The position numbers and the translations under genes are program-made. 64,000 nucleotides of DNA from GWF2-33-9 sp964500435. Its GTDB lineage: Bacteria; Bacteroidota; Ignavibacteria; Kapaibacteriales; UBA2268. Below are positions 26,020 through 33,674 of this stretch, piece after piece (the first letter of the stretch is position 1; each line of letters starts with the position of its first letter). The notes beneath the pieces were generated by a model. That model was not told where the DNA came from. It did not search any database and was given only the letters and a program-made list of their open reading frames with translations. The stretch spans positions 22,582 to 86,581 of the forward strand of contig CAZCNL010000011.1 in NCBI GenBank assembly GCA_964500435.1, written 5' to 3'.

Positions 26020-26604
26020 TTATAAGTATTTTTTTAAAATAGTAATAAATTTATCAATTCCCTGCTTAGTTTCAGCTGATGTTGGCAGTACTTCGATGGC
26101 ATTGTTACATTGTGATAGCAATTCTTCCCACTTTGCTTTTATTTCTTGCACTTTTGGAATAGTAATTTTATCAATTTTAGTCAAAACAACAAGATACTTC
26201 AAATTATTATTTTCCAACCATTCGATTAAAGCTAAGTCAATAGGCATCGGATTATGCCTCGAATCGACCAAAACTGTAACAAATTTCAAATTCTTTCTAT
26301 TTAAAAAATAATCATATATCATTTTTTTCCAAGCTTCTCGCTCACTTTTACTTGTTTTGGCATAGCCAAAGCCGGGCATATCTGCTAAAATATATTTATC
26401 ATTAACTGAATAAAAATTTATTGATTTTGTTTTCCCAGGTTCTGAACTTATTCTCGCTAAATTTTTCCTCAAAACAATGGAATTAATAAAGCTGGATTTC
26501 CCAACATTTGACCGTCCAGTAAATGCGAATTCGGGTAAATCTGTTTTCGGATAATCACCTAATTTGTTTGCACTAAAAATAAATGTCGCATCTATATATT
26601 TCAT
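26020..26604 (-). CDS. engB: Ribosome-biogenesis GTP-binding protein EngB/YsxC
   Basis: A 194-residue GTPase of the TRAFAC class that assists assembly of the large ribosomal subunit. It shows G1 GRSNVGKSSFIN (residues about 31-42), the switch region PGKTKSINFY, G3 DMPGFGYAK, G4 TKID and the G5-like TSAETKQG. The length and order match EngB. AGGAGG lies just upstream of the ATG. It sits within a minus-strand run between eamA and a Nudix gene. Confidence 0.95.
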   Translation of the reverse strand: MKYIDATFIFSANKLGDYPKTDLPEFAFTGRSNVGKSSFINSIVLRKNLARISSEPGKTKSINFYSVNDKYILADMPGFGYAKTSKSEREAWKKMIYDYFLNRKNLKFVTVLVDSRHNPMPIDLALIEWLENNNLKYLVVLTKIDKITIPKVQEIKAKWEELLSQCNNAIEVLPTSAETKQGIDKFITILKKYL

Positions 26605-26616
26605 TTTTCCTCCTTT

Positions 26617-27507
26617 TTATTCATATTTAACCTTTTTATAGAAATAGTGCCCAATTTCCGAAGTCAAAACTCCCAATATCATAATCATTGCTCCAACTAT
26701 TTCAATTATTGAAAATTTAATCGAGAAAACAAATATTGAAGCAATTGACGCAATAACTGGTTCCAATGAAAAGATCAACGCAGCTTTTACTGGTGTTGTA
26801 TACTTTTGATATGCTGTATGAATAAATGTTACAACAAATGATGCAAGTACACCATTATATATTAATGCAGATATCAATTTTGTTGATAAATTCAAATGAA
26901 AATTTTGAAAATCAAAAATAAAGTATGTAATTGAAGATAATAAAACAATTGCAGCAAATTGCAAAAATACAACTTGAACTGTAAAAGATTTATCGTTTCT
27001 ATTTCGAGTAAATATATCCATATAGGAAATATAAATTGCCCAAAATATAGTCGAAATAAGTGTAAGCAAATCGCCTAAATTGATGTTGGATAAGTCAGGT
27101 CGGCTAAATATCCATAATCCTATTGAAGCTATAAAAACACCAATTTTTGAAAAAAGTTGCACTTCTCTTCTTTCTAATAACCAATAAACAAATGGTACCA
27201 TTGGTACTGCCAATCCGGTTATAAAGGCTGATTTAGGTACTGTTGTAAATTTTAATCCATAAGTTTGTAAAATAAAACCACCTGCATAGAGTAGTCCCAA
27301 CACAACGCCTGCTTTTACACTATCTTTATCGAATTTTAATAAATGCTTTCCAAAAAAAATAACCACTAAAATCGCAGCAATAAAAAAACGAAGTATAACA
27401 AAAAGTGACTCATTAATATCTTCGATTCCTAATTTTGTAAAAATGAATGTAAAGCCCCAAAATAAAGTTATTACACCCATTAACATATCTGCTTTTAATG
27501 GCTTCAT
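26617..27507 (-). CDS. EamA-family (DMT) transporter
   Basis: A 296-residue membrane protein with about ten predicted helices arranged as two EamA repeats (the first opens MGVITLFWGFTFIFTKLGI, the second LGDLLTLISTIFWAIYISYMDIF). Members export amino acids, metabolites or drugs, and the substrate cannot be told. It lies between the SDR gene (8-bp gap upstream) and engB (12-bp gap downstream). Confidence 0.9.
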   Translation of the reverse strand: MKPLKADMLMGVITLFWGFTFIFTKLGIEDINESLFVILRFFIAAILVVIFFGKHLLKFDKDSVKAGVVLGLLYAGGFILQTYGLKFTTVPKSAFITGLAVPMVPFVYWLLERREVQLFSKIGVFIASIGLWIFSRPDLSNINLGDLLTLISTIFWAIYISYMDIFTRNRNDKSFTVQVVFLQFAAIVLLSSITYFIFDFQNFHLNLSTKLISALIYNGVLASFVVTFIHTAYQKYTTPVKAALIFSLEPVIASIASIFVFSIKFSIIEIVGAMIMILGVLTSEIGHYFYKKVKYE

Positions 27508-27515
27508 CGTAATTA

Positions 27516-28271
27516 TTATCTCTCTTTAATATAAGGTTTAGCTAAAAATTCGAATATAAATGATGGTATTAATTTTAGTATATATGATAATATCGAAGTT
27601 GAAAACGGGAAATATATTCTTTTTCGGTTATTTTCAATTCCGTTATAAATTATTTCCGCTGCTTTGTCAGCATCCATAGCAAATAAGATTGGGAAATCAC
27701 CATTTACAATTAAATCTGTTTTCACAAAACCGGGCTTAATTGTAATTATTTCAATATTTTTATTTTTTAAAGCTGTTCTTGCCGCACTTGAAATAAAACT
27801 AACTGCTGACTTACTTGCGGCATAAACTGATGCTCCGGGAAAGCCTTTTGCATCAGCTAAAGTGCTTACAATTGCAATTTTACCATAACCTTGCTTTTCC
27901 AAAATTGGGATAAAAGTTTGCAAGCCATTTAATACACCAAAAAAATTAGTTTCAAATACCAATCTTGCTTTTTCAAAATCTTCTTGCTTAAAATTAAATG
28001 GATAAGAAATTCCTGCATTAAGAATAATTAAATCAATTTTAACTAATGAAATATCTTCCAATACTTTGCTAAATGCATTTAAATCTGTAACATCAAGGGC
28101 TAACGCTTTACATTGAATATTGAATTGATTAATTATCTCAGTTCTTAAAATATTTAATTTTTCTAAATTTCGGGAAGTAATAATTAAATCCCAATTATTT
28201 TTTGCAAATTGTACTGCTAATGCTTTCCCAATTCCTTTGGATGCGCCGGTAATTAATACAGTTTTGTTCAT
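27516..28271 (-). CDS. Short-chain dehydrogenase/reductase (SDR)
   Basis: A 251-residue classical SDR with the cofactor motif TGASKGIG (residues 7-14), the NAG motif (LILNAGIS), a catalytic Ser in IVSTLADAKG and the YAASK active-site tetrad core. A hydrophobic C-terminus (FSTSILSYILKLIPSFIFEFLAK) resembles the membrane-associated DHRS7-like reductases acting on lipids or ketones. NADP preference and substrate cannot be decided. It follows lptB by 44 bp on the same strand. Confidence 0.88.
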   Translation of the reverse strand: MNKTVLITGASKGIGKALAVQFAKNNWDLIITSRNLEKLNILRTEIINQFNIQCKALALDVTDLNAFSKVLEDISLVKIDLIILNAGISYPFNFKQEDFEKARLVFETNFFGVLNGLQTFIPILEKQGYGKIAIVSTLADAKGFPGASVYAASKSAVSFISSAARTALKNKNIEIITIKPGFVKTDLIVNGDFPILFAMDADKAAEIIYNGIENNRKRIYFPFSTSILSYILKLIPSFIFEFLAKPYIKER

Positions 28272-28315
28272 TGCTTAAGTGATTTCTTTAAAATTTATGT
28301 TTATATATACCAAAA

Positions 28316-29071
28316 TTATATATTGTATCTTTCTAAATTGAATGCTTCTCCTAAATATAATCGACGAACATCTTCGTTTGAGGCAATTTCTTCAGCAGAA
28401 CCGCTTGTAAAGATTTTTCCATCAATTAATATATATGAGCGGTCTGTTATAGAAAGAGTTTCGTGAACATTATGGTCTGTGATTAACACGCCTATTCCCT
28501 TCTTCTTTAATTTAAGTACCATTTGCATAATTTCTTCGACTGCAAGTGGGTCAATTCCTGCAAATGGCTCGTCTAATAAAATAAATTTCGGAAAAGAAGC
28601 TAATGCACGAGCAATTTCGCAACGTCGCCGCTCTCCACCTGATAGCATATATCCTTTACTCTTGCGAATATGTTCAATTCCAAAATCTTTAAGTAATGTT
28701 TCCAAAGTTTCGATTCTTTTTTCTTTACTAATTTTTTGTAATTCTAAAATTGCAAGAATATTTTTTTCGACTGAAAGACCACGGAAAATTGAAGGTTCTT
28801 GAGGTAAATAGCTAATGCCTAATTGAGCTCTTTGGTACATTGCTTTACTTGTGATAACATTAGAATCGAGGAGCACTTCACCATTATTTGGTTTTATCAT
28901 TCCTACAATCATATAAAAACTTGTAGTTTTTCCCGCACCATTGGGTCCTAATAATCCAACTACTTCGCCTTGTTTTACTTCCAAGCTAACATTATTAACA
29001 ACCTTTCGTTTTTTATAGATTTTTGTTAAATTGTTTGCTTCGAGTTTACTTATATTTTGAAAATTGTCCAA
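28316..29071 (-). CDS. lptB: LPS export ABC transporter ATPase LptB
   Basis: A 251-residue ATPase with Walker A GPNGAGKTT, signature LSGGERRRCEIARAL and Walker B FILLDEPFAGIDPLAVEEI. The LptB-specific blocks GISYLPQEPSIFRGLSVEKNI and LITDHNVHETL are present. It powers lipopolysaccharide extraction from the inner membrane with LptFG, which are not in the window. The start codon is TTG (29071), placed 1 bp after the htrA stop. GGAG within the end of htrA serves as ribosome site, so translation looks coupled. No in-frame ATG lies near. Confidence 0.93.
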   Translation of the reverse strand: MDNFQNISKLEANNLTKIYKKRKVVNNVSLEVKQGEVVGLLGPNGAGKTTSFYMIVGMIKPNNGEVLLDSNVITSKAMYQRAQLGISYLPQEPSIFRGLSVEKNILAILELQKISKEKRIETLETLLKDFGIEHIRKSKGYMLSGGERRRCEIARALASFPKFILLDEPFAGIDPLAVEEIMQMVLKLKKKGIGVLITDHNVHETLSITDRSYILIDGKIFTSGSAEEIASNEDVRRLYLGEAFNLERYNI

Positions 29072-29072
29072 T

Positions 29073-30326
29073 TTATCTCCTCGAACTTTCCAATTTTACA
29101 TTTTTTTTGATAATTTTTCCATTACGTAAAATCTCAAAATTCATTTCTTGACCGACAATTCCATCAAACAAATTTACGTAATAATCATTGGAATGGAAAA
29201 TTTTGTTGTCATCAATTGCAAGTATTATATCACCGATTTCAATTCCATATTTTTCTGCTGGTGAATTGCGATAAACACGTGTAACTATTACACCTTCTTG
29301 CTTATCTAATTTGAAATATCTGACGTACTGGTCGTTTATTTCATCAACTTCCATACCAATATATATATTTCTATCAATTTTACGTTTATTATAAAGTTGG
29401 TCAATAATTACTTTAATTCTATTGATTGGAATAGCAAAGCCAATACCAATACTCCCAGCACCTTGATAACTTTGCGCTGTTGAATAAATTGCAGCGTTCA
29501 TTCCGATTACATCACCATTTATATTTAGTAAAGGTCCCCCAGAATTACCTGAGCTTATTGCCGCATCAGTTTGTATCATATCCCTGTAAACTCTGTTATA
29601 TGGCTTGTCTTGATTTATAAAACTTACTCCATTGTTTGAAACTACTCCGACAGTTACAGTTGGTTTAGAATTCATATCAAATAACCCAAATGGATTGCCC
29701 ATTGCAACAACCCACTCACCAATCATTAAATCATCTGAATTAGCAAAGCGCAAATATGGTAAATTCGAAGCATCTATTTTGAGTAAAGCGACATCGCTTA
29801 CCATATCTGCGCCAATTAATTCTGCATTATATTTTTCCCCGTTTGTTAATGTTACAACAATTTTTTTTGCATTCCCCGCAACGTGGTGGTTTGTCAAAAT
29901 ATATCCATCAGGCGAGATTATAAAACCTGAACCTAAGCTTTGGACTTGTCTGTATCTTGGTTCTGCAAACATTCCAAAAAATTGTTGAAAAAACGGGTCC
30001 ATTCCAAATGGATTCGAAGCAACCATAACTTCTTGCAATTCCGTTACGTTTATTCCAACAACTGCTTCTCTCGCTTTTGCCGACGCTATTGATATTGCAT
30101 TTTGCCTTGTTTTGTTTATTTGGTCTTGAATTTCTTTGGAATATTCTGCATTTTCGTATATTTGATTTTGCTTTGATTTTTGAGCAAATATTGTGTTTTC
30201 TGAAATAAATATTAAAAAAAATGATACGATAAATAAAAATACACTTTTTGTCTTTTGTCTTATTATTATTGCTTCTAGCGTCTTTTGTGAAGTCATTGTT
30301 GATAAATTTTTGTTAAACATAAACAA
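29073..30326 (-). CDS. HtrA/DegP-type periplasmic serine protease
   Basis: A 417-residue trypsin-like protease. After a long N-terminal segment the hydrophobic signal VFLFIVSFFLIFISENTIFAQ leads into the periplasm. The catalytic triad is in TNHHVAG (His), SDVALLKID (Asp) and SSGNSGGPLLN (Ser). A single C-terminal PDZ domain (about 325-415) contains GVIVTRVYRNSPAEKYGI. It is a DegS/DegQ-like layout with one PDZ domain. The start is uncertain: ATG 30326 and ATG 30296 both lack a clear ribosome site. The downstream lptB starts 1 bp later. Confidence 0.92.
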   Translation of the reverse strand: MFMFNKNLSTMTSQKTLEAIIIRQKTKSVFLFIVSFFLIFISENTIFAQKSKQNQIYENAEYSKEIQDQINKTRQNAISIASAKAREAVVGINVTELQEVMVASNPFGMDPFFQQFFGMFAEPRYRQVQSLGSGFIISPDGYILTNHHVAGNAKKIVVTLTNGEKYNAELIGADMVSDVALLKIDASNLPYLRFANSDDLMIGEWVVAMGNPFGLFDMNSKPTVTVGVVSNNGVSFINQDKPYNRVYRDMIQTDAAISSGNSGGPLLNINGDVIGMNAAIYSTAQSYQGAGSIGIGFAIPINRIKVIIDQLYNKRKIDRNIYIGMEVDEINDQYVRYFKLDKQEGVIVTRVYRNSPAEKYGIEIGDIILAIDDNKIFHSNDYYVNLFDGIVGQEMNFEILRNGKIIKKNVKLESSRR

Positions 30327-30376
30327 GATGTTTGTAATTTTATTTTTGACGAAATTGTAAAAGAAAAGTTTTTCTT

Positions 30377-32884
30377 ATGAGCATATATGTTGATATTGCC
30401 TTACCTGTTCCAATCAGAGAATTATTCACTTATAAAGTACCGGATGACCCGCTATATTCTGATTTAATTGGGAAAAGAGCTTTGGTACCTTTCGGCACAA
30501 GGTATTTAACTGGCGTAATTATTCAGTTCAATGAAAATCCAAAAGATGTAAACATCAAACCAGTTTTAGAAATTTTAGATGAAAAACGGCTCTTTTCTGA
30601 TAAATTATTAAAATTAACTCAATGGGTTTCAGAATATTATTTTTGTTCATGGGGCGAAGTCTTGAAAGCTGCTATGCCACCAAATTTCAATCTTGCTTCC
30701 ATTCAAAAAATTGAGTTGCTCCGAGTTCCTAATCCATTTGAATTAAATCAAATACGAAAAAAGGCACCAAAACGAGCAAAATTATTACAATTATTAATCG
30801 AAAAGGATGGAATAGCGCCCATTAATTTTTTGCAAAAAGAATTGGATAATAAAAATTTATCTCCTCTTCTTGAAGCTCTTGCTCAACAAGATTTTATTCG
30901 AATTGTAACAGAAATTCCAAAACAAACCTCTCCAAAAATTAAAGCTGTGAGGCTTAATCCAAATTTAAATATTAATAGTGAGGAATTTTTTGATTTATTC
31001 CAAAAATTGGAAAAGTCAGCTCCAAAACAAGCCTTTATCTTAAGTTACATTATTTCCTTAATTAATGAAGAAAAAGATGAAATAATTCTTTCCGAGTTAA
31101 TTGCGAATTTAAATACTGATTACTCTACGATAACCAAATTAGCCGATAAACAATTGCTTGAAATAATCGAAATTCCCAAACCAATTAAAAGCAATAATTT
31201 CACTAATTTATCCCAAAATGAATATAATATTACATTCACAGAGGAGCAAGAACAAGTTATTTCGGACATTTCGAAATTATTAGATGAAAATAAATATTCA
31301 AGTCATTTACTATATGGTGTAACTGGTAGCGGAAAAACGCTGATTTACATCAATTTAATGAAAAAAGTCATTCAAAGCGGTAAGCAAGTTCTTTATCTTT
31401 TACCCGAAATTTCACTGACACCACAAATTGTCGACAGAGTTAAAAATTTCTTCGGGAATAAAGTTGGTGTAATTCATAGTAAAATTAATGATAATGAAAG
31501 AAATAAACTTTATAATTCTATTAATAATAATGAATTTGACATAATTATGGGCGTAAGGTCAGCAATATTTGCTCCGTTAAATAACTTAGGATTAATTATA
31601 GTTGATGAAGAACACGATTCAAGTTACAAGCAAGATAATCCAGCACCAAGATATAATGCTCGTGATACCGCTATTGTACGTGCAAAAATTGAAAATATAC
31701 CAGTCGTTCTTGGTTCTGCAACGCCTTCCTGTGAAAGCTGGTTTAATGCTAAAAATTCAATTTATTCTTTTCACAAGTTGACACAACGTGCGGTTAATGT
31801 CAGTCTTCCTGATATCAAAATTGTTGATTTAAGGGAAGAAAAAAGAAATAAAACTTTAATTGGCAACTTTTCTTCTATTTTACTTGATAAAATTATCGAT
31901 AGAATCACAAAAAAAGAAGGTGTGATTTTATTTCATAATCGTCGGGGATTTGCTCCTCAACTATATTGCACAGATTGCGGCAATGTTCCAATGTGCGAAA
32001 ATTGCGATATTTCACTGACTTATCATAAAAAATCAAACAAACTTGTTTGTCATTATTGCGGTTATGTTATTCCTGCTTTTAATATTTGCAATGTATGTGG
32101 TTCCGATGATTTAAAAGAAATCGGTGCAGGAACTGAACGCATCGAGGAAGAACTAAGTAATATTTTGAAAGACAGAAATATTGTTGCCAAAATTCAACGT
32201 TTTGACCGTGATTCTACTTCTTCAGTCAATGCTTCAAGAAAAATTATGTATAATTTTATTAATGGAGATATAGATGTTTTAGTTGGCACGCAAATGTTAT
32301 CCAAAGGCATCGATATACCTCGTGTTACATTAGTTGGTGTTATCAATGCCGATATGCACTTGTTTTTCCCCGATTTTCGTGCAAATGAACGAACCTTTCA
32401 ACTCCTTACTCAAGTTGCTGGTCGAGCTGGTCGCAAAAGTAATATGAAAGGTGAAGTTATCATTCAAACAAGTCATCCATTTGCTGAACCTATCCAATAT
32501 GCGGCATCGCAAGAAATCGAAAAATATTTCGAATTTGAATTCCAAATACGTAAATCTGCCGGCTATCCACCTTTTAACAGACTTTCGAAAGTTGAATTTT
32601 TGTATTCTGATATGAAAGTTCTTAATGAATTTGTCAATCTTTTTTATTCAATATTACCAAAAACACAAAAAGGTGTTAAATATATTGGTCCGGTCATTCC
32701 TAATATTGCGAGAATAAGTGGTAATTTCCGTGAAATCATTTTTTTTAAAAGTTCAAAAGCTATTGATAAAAGTGGTAGACTTTTAAATTCTATCATTTCC
32801 AATACTCTCATAAAATTATCAAACCATCCTGCAATAAATAAAATAAGAATCAATGTGGACATTGATTCTTACCAAAATATGTAA
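30377..32884 (+). CDS. priA: Primosomal helicase PriA
   Basis: An 835-residue superfamily-2 helicase that restarts stalled replication forks. It has the N-terminal 3' DNA-binding domain (YVDIALPVPIRELFTYKVPDD), Walker A GVTGSGKTL, DEEH Walker B, the QDNPAPRYNARDTA block, the LGSATPS motif and the helicase C-terminal motif GTQMLSKGIDIP. A zinc module follows with eight cysteines (CTDCG, CENC, CHYCG, CNVCG), as in PriA. The last codons contain a perfect inverted repeat that may act as a transcription terminator for the convergent operon. Confidence 0.97.
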   Translation: MSIYVDIALPVPIRELFTYKVPDDPLYSDLIGKRALVPFGTRYLTGVIIQFNENPKDVNIKPVLEILDEKRLFSDKLLKLTQWVSEYYFCSWGEVLKAAMPPNFNLASIQKIELLRVPNPFELNQIRKKAPKRAKLLQLLIEKDGIAPINFLQKELDNKNLSPLLEALAQQDFIRIVTEIPKQTSPKIKAVRLNPNLNINSEEFFDLFQKLEKSAPKQAFILSYIISLINEEKDEIILSELIANLNTDYSTITKLADKQLLEIIEIPKPIKSNNFTNLSQNEYNITFTEEQEQVISDISKLLDENKYSSHLLYGVTGSGKTLIYINLMKKVIQSGKQVLYLLPEISLTPQIVDRVKNFFGNKVGVIHSKINDNERNKLYNSINNNEFDIIMGVRSAIFAPLNNLGLIIVDEEHDSSYKQDNPAPRYNARDTAIVRAKIENIPVVLGSATPSCESWFNAKNSIYSFHKLTQRAVNVSLPDIKIVDLREEKRNKTLIGNFSSILLDKIIDRITKKEGVILFHNRRGFAPQLYCTDCGNVPMCENCDISLTYHKKSNKLVCHYCGYVIPAFNICNVCGSDDLKEIGAGTERIEEELSNILKDRNIVAKIQRFDRDSTSSVNASRKIMYNFINGDIDVLVGTQMLSKGIDIPRVTLVGVINADMHLFFPDFRANERTFQLLTQVAGRAGRKSNMKGEVIIQTSHPFAEPIQYAASQEIEKYFEFEFQIRKSAGYPPFNRLSKVEFLYSDMKVLNEFVNLFYSILPKTQKGVKYIGPVIPNIARISGNFREIIFFKSSKAIDKSGRLLNSIISNTLIKLSNHPAINKIRINVDIDSYQNM
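32845..32870 (-). terminator. Perfect inverted repeat inside the 3' end of priA; candidate terminator of mgtA operon
   Basis: AAGAATCAATGT (32845-32856) and ACATTGATTCTT (32859-32870) are perfect 12-bp arms with a 2-bp centre. Read on the minus strand it lies 22 bp beyond the EIIA-like gene stop and is followed by TTATTTTATTT. It encodes part of the PriA C-terminus (RINVDIDSY) on the other strand. Confidence 0.6.
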
Positions 32885-32891
32885 ATCATAT

Positions 32892-33674
32892 TTATTTTAC
32901 TTTAATTGCCAGGCAATCATAATATATTCTATCACCGAAATAATTGGAATAATTACGTTTAATTATTCGCCAGCCCATAATTTCAAAAGAACCATTTGTA
33001 AGTAATGATTCGGATAAATTACCAGGTTTTTCCAAAATATCAAACAAATCCTTATTTTGAGTTAAGATTAAATGCCCGCCTTTCCCATCAGTAATTATTG
33101 CTAAAGCTTCGATTGTAAGTTCGCCCAAACCTTGCATCGGTATTTGAGCGGCCATACTTTCTTTCACTTCCAATTGTATCATTCTTGCTCGGGCTTCTGG
33201 TCCAACCACGTCTTTGGCTGTACTCATTAAATCAAGCAAGTAATTACGGACATCGTTTAAATCCCCAAATGATTTAAGAGCATCTTCATTATGTAACTCA
33301 CTCAATGCTTTTGCAATATTCGAAATTTCTTTTAAATAATGGTTTCTTTGATTACTTGGAACAAAATACATAATTATTAAATGAACAGGCTTATCGTCTG
33401 GAGCTCCATAATTTATACCTGTTGGGCTCCAACCTACTGCACATAACAAATCCCCTTCGAAAGGCACTCTCGCATGTGGTACCGCAATCCCTTTACCAAG
33501 TGCAGTATTGAAACTTTCTTCTCGCTTTAAGACAAAACCTGCAACGTCAGTATTACTTGGAACGGAAGGTATCGCCTCCAAAATATGTGCTAAAAACTGC
33601 AATGAATGATTTTTTTCATCATCTGGTAGCTCTATCAATCTACCTTCTTGTAATGCATCTAATAATGTATCCAT
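32892..33674 (-). CDS. PTS EIIA (type 2, PtsN-like) domain protein
   Basis: A 260-residue protein. Residues 1-155 are a type-2 EIIA fold with the phosphorylatable His67 in GKGIAVPHAR and the CAVGWSPTGINYGAPD block, resembling the nitrogen-PTS protein PtsN. The C-terminal about 85 residues (LTIEALAIITDGKGGHLIL...) form a separate part I do not recognise. It is a regulatory rather than sugar-uptake PTS element: no EI, HPr or EIIB/C is nearby. Its ATG overlaps the stop of the mgtA-type gene (TAATG), so the two are co-translated. A role in controlling the magnesium pump is inference. Confidence 0.85.
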   Translation of the reverse strand: MDTLLDALQEGRLIELPDDEKNHSLQFLAHILEAIPSVPSNTDVAGFVLKREESFNTALGKGIAVPHARVPFEGDLLCAVGWSPTGINYGAPDDKPVHLIIMYFVPSNQRNHYLKEISNIAKALSELHNEDALKSFGDLNDVRNYLLDLMSTAKDVVGPEARARMIQLEVKESMAAQIPMQGLGELTIEALAIITDGKGGHLILTQNKDLFDILEKPGNLSESLLTNGSFEIMGWRIIKRNYSNYFGDRIYYDCLAIKVK

